11,199 bases of DNA. It comes from Pseudomonadota bacterium. GTDB lineage: Bacteria > Pseudomonadota > Gammaproteobacteria > Woeseiales > Woeseiaceae. The notes beneath the pieces are model-generated. The model saw only the letters and a program-made list of their open reading frames with translations, ran no database searches and had not been told where the DNA came from. This document shows, in pieces, positions 1 through 7,808 of this stretch; within the stretch, counting starts at the first letter, position 1; the number at the start of each line of letters is the position of its first letter. Made by a program: the position numbers and the translations under genes. The stretch is taken from contig JAPUKV010000234.1 of assembly GCA_027295475.1 (NCBI GenBank), forward strand, positions 1 to 11,199. The letters are read 5' to 3'.

Positions 1-998
1 GTCAGGTTGATCGGTGTTTCAACGGCGACGCGCGCAAACAGATCGCCCTGTCTCCGGTCACGGACGGTCGTCACTCCCTTGCCACGCAAACGAAACTTCT
101 TGCCGGACTGTGTGCCGGCCGGGATTTTTAGCGAGACATGACCGCCGAGCGTCGGCAGTTCTATTTCGCCGCCCAAAGCAGCCGTGCCGAAACTGATCGG
201 CACTTCACAGGACAGGTCTGCACCGTGGCGATGGAAGATCTTGTGGGGACTTACGCGGATCTCGACATAGAGGTCGCCCGGCGGGCCGCCGTTGCGGCCG
301 GCCTCTCCTTCACCCGCAAGCCTGATCCGATCACCATCTTCGACGCCCTGCGGCACCTTCACCGATAATCTCTTGGTCTCGGAAATGCGGCCACGGCCGT
401 GGCAATGGCTGCATGGATTGGTGATCACCGTGCCCGCGCCTTTACATGCCGGGCAGGTCTGTTGAATGGCGAAGAATCCCTGCTGCATGCGGACTTGACC
501 AGCGCCGCCGCAGGTCATGCATTTCACGGGCTCCGACCCTTTTGCGGCGCCGCTGCCATGGCATTCTTCGCAGGTTACCTGCGTTGGTACCTCGATGGTG
601 ACAGAGTCACCGCTGACTGCCTTTTCGAGATCCAGCCGGAGTTCGTAGCCGAGATCAGCACCACGAAATACCTGGCTTCTGCTGCGGCGGCTGCCGCCGA
701 AAATATCGCCAAAGACGTCGCCGAAAATGTCGCCGAAGCCCTCTGCACTGAATCCGCCGTCCGGCGGGCCACCCCGGACACCGTCATGACCAAACTGGTC
801 GTACGCGGCACGCTTGTCAGAATCGCTCAGTATTTCGTAGGCTTCTTTCGCCTCTTTGAATTTGCTTTCGGCCTCGCTGTCTTCCGTGTTGCGATCGGGA
901 TGGTGTTTCATGGCCAGGCGTCGATACGACTTCTTGATCTCGTCGTTCGCCGCATTCTTCCTGATACCAAGAACTTCGTAGTAGTCGCGTTTGGCCAT
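1..998 (-). CDS. dnaJ: DnaJ (Hsp40) co-chaperone, C-terminus cut off by window edge
   Basis: DnaJ delivers unfolded clients to DnaK and stimulates its ATPase in the cytoplasm. The frame is open from an ATG at 998 to the left edge, giving 332 codons against about 375 for the family, so some 40-45 C-terminal residues lie outside. The J-domain begins [12 protein letters not shown] and carries HPD at residues 33-35. A short Gly/Phe region follows, with [13 protein letters not shown]. Four zinc-finger repeats are complete: CEECHGSG (from C143), CMTCGGAG (C160), CPACKGAG (C182) and CSHCHGRG (C196). The C-terminal substrate-binding domain then starts. All this marks a class A DnaJ. The gene lies 72 bases after dnaK on the same strand, with a hairpin between and no heat-shock promoter of its own that I can see, so co-transcription with dnaK is likely. 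The Shine-Dalgarno is weak. Confidence 0.97.
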   Translation of the reverse strand, partial: MAKRDYYEVLGIRKNAANDEIKKSYRRLAMKHHPDRNTEDSEAESKFKEAKEAYEILSDSDKRAAYDQFGHDGVRGGPPDGGFSAEGFGDIFGDVFGDIFGGSRRSRSQVFRGADLGYELRLDLEKAVSGDSVTIEVPTQVTCEECHGSGAAKGSEPVKCMTCGGAGQVRMQQGFFAIQQTCPACKGAGTVITNPCSHCHGRGRISETKRLSVKVPQGVEDGDRIRLAGEGEAGRNGGPPGDLYVEIRVSPHKIFHRHGADLSCEVPISFGTAALGGEIELPTLGGHVSLKIPAGTQSGKKFRLRGKGVTTVRDRRQGDLFARVAVETPINL

Positions 999-1020
999 AG
1001 CTCGTATTGCTTCTAAATCA

Positions 1021-1042
1021 AGGGCGCCACATCGGGCGCCCT
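1021..1042 (-). other. GC-rich hairpin between dnaK and dnaJ
   Basis: Perfect 8-base inverted repeat AGGGCGCC / GGCGCCCT with a 6-base loop, lying between the dnaK stop and the dnaJ start, about 22 bases upstream of the dnaJ ATG. In the dnaJ direction it is followed by TTGATTT rather than a clean U run, so it is a poor intrinsic terminator. It may be a partial attenuator or an mRNA stabiliser/processing site that makes dnaK more abundant than dnaJ. The structure is seen; the role is inferred. Confidence 0.55.
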
Positions 1043-1070
1043 GATCATTTCAAGACCCGTGCCGGGCAAC

Positions 1071-3002
1071 TTAGTCTGATTTGGACTTGCCGTCCTTGTC
1101 CACTTCTTCAAATTCGGCATCTACGACATCGTCGCCCGATGGGGCAGCACCGACACCTTCCTGCGCCCCGGCGCCTTCCTTCGCCTGCTCCGCATAGAGT
1201 TTCTGTGCCAGCCCGGCCGATGCCTCGGCGAGCGCCGAAGTCTTGGCTTCGATTGCATCCTTCTCGTCTTTCTCCAATGCCGCTTTTAGATCAGCGATCG
1301 CAGTTTCGACCGCATGACGCTCTTCGCCGCTTGCCTTCTCACCAAGTTCCTTCAAGGTCTTTTCCGAGGCATGCATCAGGCCATCCGCCTGATTGCGTGC
1401 GTCGACGAGCTCGCGGAACCTCTTGTCCTCCTCGGCATGGCTTGCCGCATCTGTAACCATCTGCTCAATTTCTTCATCGGACAGCCCGCTGGATGCTTTG
1501 ATGACGATGTTCTGGCTCTTGCCGGTCGCTTTATCCTTGGCAGACACGTTGAGAATGCCGTTCGCATCTATGTCGAACATCACTTCGATTTGCGGCAACC
1601 CGCGCGGTGCCGGCGGAATATCGGTCAGGTCAAAGCGACCGAGCGACTTGTTGTCCAGCGAGCGTTCACGCTCGCCCTGCAACACGTGGATGGTCACCGC
1701 GGACTGATTATCGTCGGCTGTTGAAAACACCTGATCAGCGCTTGCCGGAATCGTCGTGTTCTTCTCTATGAGTTTCGTCATCACGCCGCCCAGCGTCTCG
1801 ATACCGAGCGACAATGGCGTAACGTCCAGGAGTAGAACGTCTTTGACATCGCCTGCCAGGACACCACCCTGAATCGCGGCACCTACGGCAACTGCTTCGT
1901 CGGGATTCACGTCCTTTCGCGGCTCTTTGCCGAAGAAGTTCTGCACCTCTTCCTGGACCTTCGGCATGCGTGTCTGGCCGCCGACCAGGATGACGTCGTT
2001 AATTTCATTGACTTTCAATCCTGCGTCCTTCAATGCGGTCTTGCATGGCCCCAACGTCTGGGCTATGAGCTCTTCAACGAGAGACTCGAGCTTGGCACGG
2101 GTCAGTTTGATGTTCAGATGCTTCGGACCGGTCGCATCGGCTGTGATATATGGCAGGTTGACTTCGGTCTGCTGCTGTGACGAAAGCTCGATTTTGGCCG
2201 TTTCCGCAGCCTCTTTGAGCCGCTGCATCGCCAGCGGGTCCTGCGTAATATCGACACCGCTTTCGCGCTGAAACTCCGAGGTCAGATACTCGATCACCCG
2301 CATGTCGAAGTCTTCACCTCCGAGGAACGTGTCACCATTCGTCGCCAGCACTTCGAATTGATGCTCGCCATCGACTTCGGCGATCTCGATGATTGATACG
2401 TCAAACGTCCCGCCACCGAGGTCGAATACTGCGATCTTTACGTCACCGCGCTTCTTGTCCATGCCGTATGCGAGTGCGGCCGCCGTTGGCTCGTTGATGA
2501 TGCGCTTCACTTCAAGGCCGGCGATCTTGCCTGCATCCTTGGTAGCCTGTCGCTGCGAGTCGTTGAAATAGGCCGGCACCGTTACCACCGCTTCCGTGAC
2601 CTCTTCGCCAAGATAATCTTCCGCGGTCTTTTTCATTTTCATCAGCACGCGGGCGGAAATCTCAGGCGGCGCCATGGACTTGTCGTTTACCTGCACCCAG
2701 GCATCGCCATTGTCGGCACCGACGATTTTGTACGGCACCATGTTGATGTCGCGCTGCACGACTTCGTCCTCGAATCGACGTCCGATGAGTCGCTTTATCG
2801 CAAACAGTGTGTTGGTCGGATTTGTGACTGCCTGGCGCTTGGCGGACTGCCCCACCAGCACTTCGTCATCCTTGCTGAATGCCACAATCGACGGCGTCGT
2901 GCGATCTCCCTCGCTGTTTTCGATGACCTTGGGCTTGTCGCCCTCCATCACCGCCACGCAGGAATTGGTGGTACCCAGGTCGATACCGATAACTTTACCC
3001 AT
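1071..3002 (-). CDS. dnaK: Molecular chaperone DnaK (Hsp70)
   Basis: ATP-dependent cytoplasmic chaperone that binds exposed hydrophobic segments of proteins and works with DnaJ and GrpE. It has 643 residues, the usual length. The nucleotide-binding domain opens with GIDLGTTNS (residues 6-14), contains FDLGGGTFD (193-201, with Thr199 as in E. coli) and [10 protein letters not shown] near 338-347. The interdomain linker VLLLDVTPL follows at 389-397, then the beta substrate-binding domain and helical lid. The acidic tail includes [10 protein letters not shown], typical of proteobacterial DnaK. The ATG at 3002 has GGAG 10 bases upstream. It sits 101 bases after grpE, and that gap holds a near-consensus sigma-32 promoter, so dnaK can be expressed separately from hrcA-grpE. 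Nothing is truncated or unusual. Confidence 0.99.
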   Translation of the reverse strand: MGKVIGIDLGTTNSCVAVMEGDKPKVIENSEGDRTTPSIVAFSKDDEVLVGQSAKRQAVTNPTNTLFAIKRLIGRRFEDEVVQRDINMVPYKIVGADNGDAWVQVNDKSMAPPEISARVLMKMKKTAEDYLGEEVTEAVVTVPAYFNDSQRQATKDAGKIAGLEVKRIINEPTAAALAYGMDKKRGDVKIAVFDLGGGTFDVSIIEIAEVDGEHQFEVLATNGDTFLGGEDFDMRVIEYLTSEFQRESGVDITQDPLAMQRLKEAAETAKIELSSQQQTEVNLPYITADATGPKHLNIKLTRAKLESLVEELIAQTLGPCKTALKDAGLKVNEINDVILVGGQTRMPKVQEEVQNFFGKEPRKDVNPDEAVAVGAAIQGGVLAGDVKDVLLLDVTPLSLGIETLGGVMTKLIEKNTTIPASADQVFSTADDNQSAVTIHVLQGERERSLDNKSLGRFDLTDIPPAPRGLPQIEVMFDIDANGILNVSAKDKATGKSQNIVIKASSGLSDEEIEQMVTDAASHAEEDKRFRELVDARNQADGLMHASEKTLKELGEKASGEERHAVETAIADLKAALEKDEKDAIEAKTSALAEASAGLAQKLYAEQAKEGAGAQEGVGAAPSGDDVVDAEFEEVDKDGKSKSD

Positions 3003-3050
3003 GATTCCTAATCTCCGGATTCTGTTGGAAATAATTCAAAACTACGCTGT

Positions 3051-3078
3051 AAGTGGGGCCTGGCACCGAGGTTTCAAG
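3051..3078 (-). promoter_or_regulatory. Sigma-32 (RpoH) type promoter for dnaK
   Basis: On the minus strand the -35 element CTTGAAA (3078-3072) is separated by 13 bases from the -10 element CCCCACTT (3058-3051). The established E. coli sigma-32 consensus is CTTGAAA and CCCCATnT with about 13-15 bases between, so the -35 is perfect and the -10 differs at one fixed position. Transcription would start near 3044, giving a leader of about 40 bases before the dnaK ATG. Confidence 0.85.
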
Positions 3079-3103
3079 CGACTTTCGGCCTGATTTGCGC
3101 ATC

Positions 3104-3727
3104 TTATCCTTGGGCTTCGCCCTTACCGGCACTCTCGGGCGGTTCGGAGGCAACCACGACACGTGCCGGTCGCAGCAGACGACCATTCAAGGCATAGCCT
3201 TTCTGAAATACGGTTAGTACGGAACCGGGCTCAACATCTGACGACGGCTGCATGGATATTGCCTCGTGTTCCTGCGGGTCAAATGGCTCGCCTTCCGGGT
3301 TCAATTCCACCACACCGAAGCGTTCCATGGTCGTCGTCAGCAACTTGAGCGTTGCCTCCTTGCCTGCCAACAGACTCTGCACGTCGGCCTTATCTGCCGT
3401 CGCCAGCCCGATTTCAAGGCTGTCTTTCACCGCTAGCAGCTCGCTGCAGAATCGCTCCAGCGCAAATTTATGCGCCTTCTCGACATCTCTCGATGCACGC
3501 TTGCGGACGTTCTCAAGTTCGGCTGCAGCCCTTAGATACCTGTCCCAGTTCTCGTCCGCCAGGGCCTTCAATTCGGCCAGCCCTGCATCGGCGTCATTGT
3601 CAGGCTGGCCATTCCCGGGGCTGGCAGCGTCTGGGGCTGCGTCTGGGGCTGATTTCCCGGCAATATCTTCCGCGTCTTCATCGGTTTCATCCGGCTCGGA
3701 TTCCGGACGATCGTGCTGTCCACTCAT
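3104..3727 (-). CDS. grpE: GrpE nucleotide exchange factor
   Basis: GrpE is a homodimeric cytoplasmic factor that opens the DnaK nucleotide cleft to release ADP and also acts as a thermosensor. The product has 207 residues. An acidic, low-complexity N-terminus (about 1-48) is followed by a long helical region that includes WDRYLRAAAELENVRKR (61-77). The C-terminal beta domain carries the family signature at 149-193, with FDPQEHEAI and the block GYALNGRLLRPARVVVA. The ATG at 3727 has GGAG 10 bases upstream. It lies between hrcA and dnaK, as in Xanthomonas-type clusters. A sigma-32-like promoter and a GC-only hairpin lie upstream. A 12-base tandem duplication in the N-terminal region encodes repeated PDAA. 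Confidence 0.98.
   Translation of the reverse strand: MSGQHDRPESEPDETDEDAEDIAGKSAPDAAPDAASPGNGQPDNDADAGLAELKALADENWDRYLRAAAELENVRKRASRDVEKAHKFALERFCSELLAVKDSLEIGLATADKADVQSLLAGKEATLKLLTTTMERFGVVELNPEGEPFDPQEHEAISMQPSSDVEPGSVLTVFQKGYALNGRLLRPARVVVASEPPESAGKGEAQG
3627..3650 (-). repeat. 12-base tandem duplication inside grpE
   Basis: Two adjacent identical copies of GCGTCTGGGGCT (3627-3638 and 3639-3650, read on the plus strand). Being 12 bases long, the duplication keeps the frame and gives the repeated PDAA in the disordered acidic N-terminus of GrpE. It probably arose by slippage. Confidence 0.8.
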
Positions 3728-3749
3728 TTCGAGAATGCTCCACTTGCTT

Positions 3750-3775
3750 GCCGGCCGCGGATTTTGACGGCCGGC
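3750..3775 (-). other. GC-only hairpin in the grpE leader
   Basis: Perfect inverted repeat GCCGGCCG / CGGCCGGC (3750-3757 and 3768-3775) around a 10-base A/T-rich loop. It lies between the predicted sigma-32 start site (about 3791) and the grpE Shine-Dalgarno (3738-3741), so it would be in the grpE mRNA leader on either the heat-shock transcript or read-through from hrcA. It has no U tract and does not include the Shine-Dalgarno. Function unknown: mRNA stabilisation, processing or attenuation are all possible. Confidence 0.5.
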
Positions 3776-3797
3776 GACCCATCAAAGTAAAGGGGAA

Positions 3798-3825
3798 GTT
3801 TGGGGACATGCCAGGAAATATCAAG
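3798..3825 (-). promoter_or_regulatory. Sigma-32 (RpoH) type promoter for grpE
   Basis: Minus strand -35 element CTTGATA (3825-3819), 13-base spacer, -10 element CCCCAAAC (3805-3798). Against the known sigma-32 consensus the -35 matches 6 of 7 and the -10 keeps the CCCCA core. The spacer equals that of the dnaK site. The start would fall near 3791, about 64 bases before the grpE ATG. The promoter lies just after the hrcA stop codon, so it would express grpE, and perhaps dnaK-dnaJ, without hrcA. Confidence 0.72.
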
Positions 3826-3844
3826 GCCGTCGTATCTAATATCA

Positions 3845-4903
3845 CTAGTCCGACGCGTGTAGCAGGGACCCCAGCAATCTTGCGGTGATTTCGACTATGG
3901 GGACGACCCGGTCGTAAGCCATCCGCGTAGGCCCGATTACACCGAGTACGCCGATGCTATCGTCATCAGTACGATAAGGTGCCGTCACGACGCTGCAATC
4001 GTCGAGAATCTGTACGCCCGACTCTTCTCCGATGAAGATCTGCACACCGGCAGCGTTTATGCTTTTATCCAGAAGATCCAGCATGAAGCGCTTTTTCGAA
4101 AAAGCGTCGAATAGCCGGCGTAGCGTATCGATATCCGTGAACTCGGCAAAATCCATCAGATTTGTTTCCCCGGCAACCACGAAATCCGCATGCGGCGTGC
4201 CTGCGCCTTCCATGGCAGAACGGGCGACGGCGATAATGTCGTGCATTGTCTGATTCATTGAATCGCGAGTCCGCTCCAAGTCAGCCAGCAAACGTTCGCG
4301 AATTTCCAGCAAACCCGCGCCAGCGTAATTTTCGTTGATGAAATTCGCGGCACGTTGCAGTTGTGATTCGGTGTAGGGTTGATCGGTGTGCACGATGCGA
4401 TTCTGCACTTCACAATCATTGATGACGAGAATGGCGAGCACACGATTGTCGGACAGCGACAGAAATTCGATCTGCCGCAGCGTCGCATGCTGCCCCCGCG
4501 GTACGGTGACGACGCCAGTGAGACTCGTAATATTGGAGAGTAAATTTGACACCGCGCTGACAAGCGCTTCAGGGTCATCCTGCTGCTTGTGGAGTTGCGA
4601 CTGCATTTTCCTGATTTCGCCTTCATTTGGCGGTTTGTAACGAATCAATGTATCGACAAACAGGCGGTAGCCTCGCGGCGTCGGGATTCTGCCTGCCGAG
4701 GTATGCGGCGCGGAAATAAGTCCCATCTCTTCCAGATCGGACATCACATTGCGGATTGTTGCCGGACTCAGGTCAATACCGGCATCGCGCGACAGCGTTC
4801 TCGAACCTACCGGTTGGCCATCGCGGATGAAACGCTGGATCAAAACTCGCAAGAGATATTGAGCACGTTCGTTTGGTGCAGAACTGATTGTTTCCGGTGT
4901 CAT
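3845..4903 (-). CDS. hrcA: Heat-inducible transcription repressor HrcA
   Basis: HrcA binds the CIRCE operator and represses chaperone genes, groESL above all; its activity depends on GroE. From the ATG at 4903 the protein has 352 residues, a normal length. The N-terminal winged-helix region includes PVGSRTLSRDAGIDLSPATI (31-50) and RNVMSDLEEMGLI, then the HrcA hallmark HTSAGRIPTPRGYR (67-80). The GAF-like and dimerisation regions follow, including IFIGEE and the C-terminal block GVLGVIGPTRMAYDRVVPIV. A TTG two codons upstream (4909) is an alternative start. Neither start has a Shine-Dalgarno; the leader is U-rich instead. It is first of the hrcA-grpE-dnaK-dnaJ cluster and divergent from nadK. 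I find no CIRCE sequence in the window. Confidence 0.97.
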   Translation of the reverse strand: MTPETISSAPNERAQYLLRVLIQRFIRDGQPVGSRTLSRDAGIDLSPATIRNVMSDLEEMGLISAPHTSAGRIPTPRGYRLFVDTLIRYKPPNEGEIRKMQSQLHKQQDDPEALVSAVSNLLSNITSLTGVVTVPRGQHATLRQIEFLSLSDNRVLAILVINDCEVQNRIVHTDQPYTESQLQRAANFINENYAGAGLLEIRERLLADLERTRDSMNQTMHDIIAVARSAMEGAGTPHADFVVAGETNLMDFAEFTDIDTLRRLFDAFSKKRFMLDLLDKSINAAGVQIFIGEESGVQILDDCSVVTAPYRTDDDSIGVLGVIGPTRMAYDRVVPIVEITARLLGSLLHASD

Positions 4904-4938
4904 GTGCAAAAAAACGAAAAATGAGCGGTCAACTCATT
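4904..4938 (-). other. Hairpin plus U tract in the hrcA leader (possible attenuator)
   Basis: On the minus strand AATGAG and CTCATT form a 6-base stem (positions 4938-4933 and 4925-4920), extendable by one U-G pair. It is followed at once by TTTCGTTTTTTT up to the hrcA start. The shape is that of an intrinsic terminator, but the stem is short and A/T-rich, so termination would be weak. It could limit hrcA expression, or the U tract may simply replace a Shine-Dalgarno for ribosome binding. The role is inferred. Confidence 0.35.
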
Positions 4939-4957
4939 GTGTTAGTGTAGAAACGAA

Positions 4958-4986
4958 AAGCTAGCAATGGCTTGGCGGTTGGTCAA
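4958..4986 (-). promoter_or_regulatory. Candidate housekeeping (sigma-70) promoter for hrcA
   Basis: Minus strand TTGACC (4986-4981), 17-base spacer, TAGCTT (4963-4958), with TG one base before the -10 as in extended -10 promoters. The -35 is good and the -10 poor. It has no sigma-32 features (no CCCC block), which fits hrcA being expressed apart from the grpE/dnaK promoters. An overlapping alternative (TTGCTA with TAACAC) cannot be excluded. Confidence 0.4.
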
Positions 4987-5000
4987 GGGTTTGCAACAAT
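4972..5000 (+). promoter_or_regulatory. Candidate sigma-70 promoter for nadK-recN
   Basis: TTGGCG (4972-4977), 17-base spacer, AACAAT (4995-5000), four of six matches in each box. It would start transcription near 5007, about 65 bases before the nadK ATG. It overlaps the candidate hrcA promoter on the other strand, so the two could compete. Weak evidence. Confidence 0.25.
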
Positions 5001-5072
5001 TGCTGGCGCAATCCACCCGAGCGACGCATTGCAAGTTTTGGGTGTGCATCTTACGGGACTGTAGTCGGCCAG

Positions 5073-5978
5073 ATGAGCAATGAATTCAATATTATAGCCA
5101 TTCTGGGCCGGCATGAAGATCCGCGTGTCGCCGAGCCGATGGCCGAACTGGCGGCATATTTAACTAAAGCTGGGGCCGAAGTTATCGCGGTACCGGAGGT
5201 TCCGGACAAACTACGGGTGCGCCGCGTACCAGAGGAAGAAATCGCCGGTCTGGCCGATTTGATCGTTGCGATCGGCGGCGACGGCACGATGCTGCATGCC
5301 GCAGGGCTGGCCTGGGAACATGACGTGCCGTTACTCGGCGTCAACAGGGGCCGCCTCGGCTTTCTTGCCGACGTAACGCCCGATGAGATGTTACAGAGCC
5401 TCGACAGCATTCTGAACGGGGAATATTCGCGGGAATCGCGACTGCTTTTGAATGCATGTCTTGTGTCATCCGACGGTAGTGTCGTCAAGGCCACCGCTTT
5501 GAACGACATCGTTCTGAAAAGGCGTGGAACCGGGCGAATGATTGACTTCGAAACTTCGATCGCCAACCAGCGTGTCAACACCCACTCAGGCGATGGACTC
5601 GTTGTTGCGACACCGACAGGATCCACGGCCTATGCGCTTAGCTGCAGTGGACCGATTATTGAGCCACAACTCGATGCCATTGTCGTCGTGCCGATCTGCC
5701 CGCATACATTGAGCGACCGGCCGATTGTTGTGCCCGCGAACCTCGAAATAGAAGTAAATTTGCTTGAACGCGTCGATACGCAGGCCGAAGTCGCTGCAGA
5801 CGGTCATTCATTCGGCGCAATGACTGCGACGGATCGCCTGCTTATCCGCGCCGCGGATAAGCGAACTACTCTTATTCACCCGCCGGGCTATGACTTCTAC
5901 GAGATCCTGCGTTCAAAGCTGCACTGGGGCCGGGATAGCCGTATTCGAACTAATGCTGACCGTAACGGGAGTCGTTAG
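5073..5978 (+). CDS. nadK: NAD kinase (ATP/polyphosphate-dependent)
   Basis: Cytoplasmic enzyme that phosphorylates NAD+ at the 2' hydroxyl of the adenosine ribose to make NADP+, the only known route to NADP in bacteria. It has 301 residues, close to the usual 290-300. The catalytic motif GGDGTM is at residues 68-73, followed by NRGRLGFL (91-98), NDIV (144-147) and the C-terminal nucleotide-binding block GDGLVVATPTGSTAYALS (173-190), all typical of the ATP-NAD kinase family. The ATG at 5073 begins MSNEFNIIAI, aligning with the start of the first beta strand. No strong Shine-Dalgarno is visible. It is divergent from hrcA and ends 3 bases before recN, so the two are almost certainly co-transcribed; nadK-recN neighbourhood is common in Gammaproteobacteria. 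Confidence 0.97.
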   Translation: MSNEFNIIAILGRHEDPRVAEPMAELAAYLTKAGAEVIAVPEVPDKLRVRRVPEEEIAGLADLIVAIGGDGTMLHAAGLAWEHDVPLLGVNRGRLGFLADVTPDEMLQSLDSILNGEYSRESRLLLNACLVSSDGSVVKATALNDIVLKRRGTGRMIDFETSIANQRVNTHSGDGLVVATPTGSTAYALSCSGPIIEPQLDAIVVVPICPHTLSDRPIVVPANLEIEVNLLERVDTQAEVAADGHSFGAMTATDRLLIRAADKRTTLIHPPGYDFYEILRSKLHWGRDSRIRTNADRNGSR

Positions 5979-5981
5979 TCC

Positions 5982-7682
5982 ATGCTCAGAAGTCTGCAGA
6001 TTCGTAACTTCGCGATTATCGATCAGATAGAAGTCGACTTTGACGAAGGTATGACGGTCCTCACCGGGGAAACTGGTGCCGGCAAATCGATTCTTGTGGA
6101 CGCCCTGGGCCTGGTTCTGGGAGAACGCGGCGGCAATGGCCTTGTCCGTAGCGGCGCGAAACGTGCCGAGTTCAGCGCTGAATTCGGTCTTGCGGACGTG
6201 CCCGAAGCGAAGGCATGGCTTGACGAACAAACCCTCGATCAGGATAAGGAATGCGTGCTGCGCCGCGTCATCAATGCCGATGGACGCTCCCGGGCATTTA
6301 TCAATGGCAACGCAGTTTCCCTGCAGACACTGAAGAAATTGGGAGAGCAACTGCTGGACATTCATGGCCAGCATTTTCACCAGTCCCTGGGCCGGCGCGA
6401 CGTTCAGCGCGACTTGCTGGATCATTTCGGTGCTCTCATCGAACTGCGCCAGGCGACTGAGCTTGCCTACGACGAATGGCAGTCGCTCGCCATTGAGCTG
6501 CACAATCTCGAGGCCGCCGACGCAGATCGAGCGTCGCGCATAGATCTACTGGAATTTCAGCTGGGTGAGCTCGAAGCCCTGGATTTGCAGCCAGATGAGA
6601 CGGACGCCTTGCAGAGTGAAAGGCAAAGACTGCAAAACTGCGGCAGGCTTGCGGATGGTGTGTCCGACATATTGCAAAATATATATGACAGTGACACGGC
6701 GAATGTACAAAGCTTTCTTGCCGACGCGTGTCACACACTGGAACACTTAAGTACTTTTGATCCACAACTCGAACCGGTTCTCGCCATGCTTCAGGACGCG
6801 AGCATTCAGGTCAGTGAAGCAACTGAGACGCTGCGACGTTACGCCGACACGATTGACATGGACCCGACACGTCATGACTGGGTAGAGGAACGCCTCAGTG
6901 CCATTCAAACCGTCGCGCGCAAACATCGGGTTGAAGCCGAGCAGTTACCAGAGGTTCATGCCAGGGTTCGCGAACAATTGTGCGAACTGCAACATGCCGA
7001 GGAACGTGGCGTAGAGCTTACCGAAAAAACCAGGAAAGCTGCCGGCAGTTATCGCAAGAACGCAAGAAGATTATCCAGTGCTCGCAAGGCGTCAGCCAGC
7101 AGGTTTTCTGCTGCCGTAACAGAAACAATGGCGGGACTTGGAATGCCGGGCGGGATATTCGACATATCGGTCGTCGAATGTAGCGAAGGCAACGAAAAAT
7201 CCCACGGCATCGACAACATCGAGTTCCTGATCAGCGCAAATCCCGGGCAGCCGCCGATGCCGCTGGCAAAGGTAGCTTCCGGAGGCGAGCTGTCCAGAAT
7301 GAGTCTGGCGATTCAGGTGATTGCCAGCGACGGCAGCACGATTGCAACGATGGTCTTTGATGAGGTCGACAGTGGCATTGGCGGCGCTGTCGCGGAAATG
7401 GTCGGGCGCAGGCTCAACCAGGTCGGCGGAAACCGCCAGGTTCTATGCGTAACCCACCTGCCCCAGGTAGCCAGTGTTGCAGATCACCATTATCGAATTC
7501 ACAAGATGACTGATGGCAAATCAACCAGAACAGGTATCGCTCGTCTGGGTAACGACGAACGAATCGAGGAACTGGCGAGAATGCTCGGTGGTGTCGCGAT
7601 TACGAAAAAGACCAGGGAACATGCGGCGGAGATGCTTGCATCGGGCTCGCGTGGCGACGACAACAGAAAAGAAACGGCATAA
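5982..7682 (+). CDS. recN: DNA repair protein RecN (SMC-like ATPase)
   Basis: RecN is an SMC-family ATPase that acts early in double-strand break repair, helping RecA and holding broken DNA together. The product has 566 residues (E. coli about 553). The N-terminal Walker A is GETGAGKS at residues 29-36. The middle, about 150-370, is rich in Glu, Gln, Arg and Leu, as expected of the antiparallel coiled coil. The ABC signature SGGELS is at 433-438 and Walker B with the catalytic pair D460-E461 is in VFDEVDSGIGG. THLPQVAS follows, as in other RecN. The ATG at 5982 has GGGAG 11 bases upstream, inside the end of nadK. In many species recN is under LexA control; I find no recognisable LexA box near nadK or recN. 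Confidence 0.98.
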   Translation: MLRSLQIRNFAIIDQIEVDFDEGMTVLTGETGAGKSILVDALGLVLGERGGNGLVRSGAKRAEFSAEFGLADVPEAKAWLDEQTLDQDKECVLRRVINADGRSRAFINGNAVSLQTLKKLGEQLLDIHGQHFHQSLGRRDVQRDLLDHFGALIELRQATELAYDEWQSLAIELHNLEAADADRASRIDLLEFQLGELEALDLQPDETDALQSERQRLQNCGRLADGVSDILQNIYDSDTANVQSFLADACHTLEHLSTFDPQLEPVLAMLQDASIQVSEATETLRRYADTIDMDPTRHDWVEERLSAIQTVARKHRVEAEQLPEVHARVREQLCELQHAEERGVELTEKTRKAAGSYRKNARRLSSARKASASRFSAAVTETMAGLGMPGGIFDISVVECSEGNEKSHGIDNIEFLISANPGQPPMPLAKVASGGELSRMSLAIQVIASDGSTIATMVFDEVDSGIGGAVAEMVGRRLNQVGGNRQVLCVTHLPQVASVADHHYRIHKMTDGKSTRTGIARLGNDERIEELARMLGGVAITKKTREHAAEMLASGSRGDDNRKETA

Positions 7683-7808
7683 GGGCGTTTCGCCACTCGC
7701 TGGGCCCATCAATACAGCCTTGTTGGAGACTTGGTACCCTCCGGCCAGCGGTTCGACCCCGATTTCTGAAACATCGTGAACGTTCGATACAAATTTTTGG
7801 AGCTTGTA

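Noticed and set aside
399..1016. Long open frame of 205 codons on the plus strand opposite dnaJ
   Set aside because: It lies antisense to a clear DnaJ with intact J-domain and zinc fingers; its Ala/Phe-rich product has no recognisable domain.
3252..3767. 171-codon serine-rich open frame on the plus strand opposite grpE
   Set aside because: A shadow of the acidic, Ala-rich grpE codons; no ribosome site and no family resemblance.
4941..4968. TTAGTGTAG and GCTAGCAA separated by 9 bases, reminiscent of CIRCE
   Set aside because: The arms do not match TTAGCACTC / GAGTGCTAA beyond the first bases and are not good inverted repeats of each other.
7683..7700. GGCG-TTT-CGCC after the recN stop as an intrinsic terminator
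   Set aside because: Only four pairs and no U tract.
7747..7763. T-arm-like sequence (GGTTCGACC with a nearly paired stem) suggesting a tRNA remnant
   Set aside because: No matching acceptor stem, D-arm or anticodon arm around it and no CCA; most likely chance.
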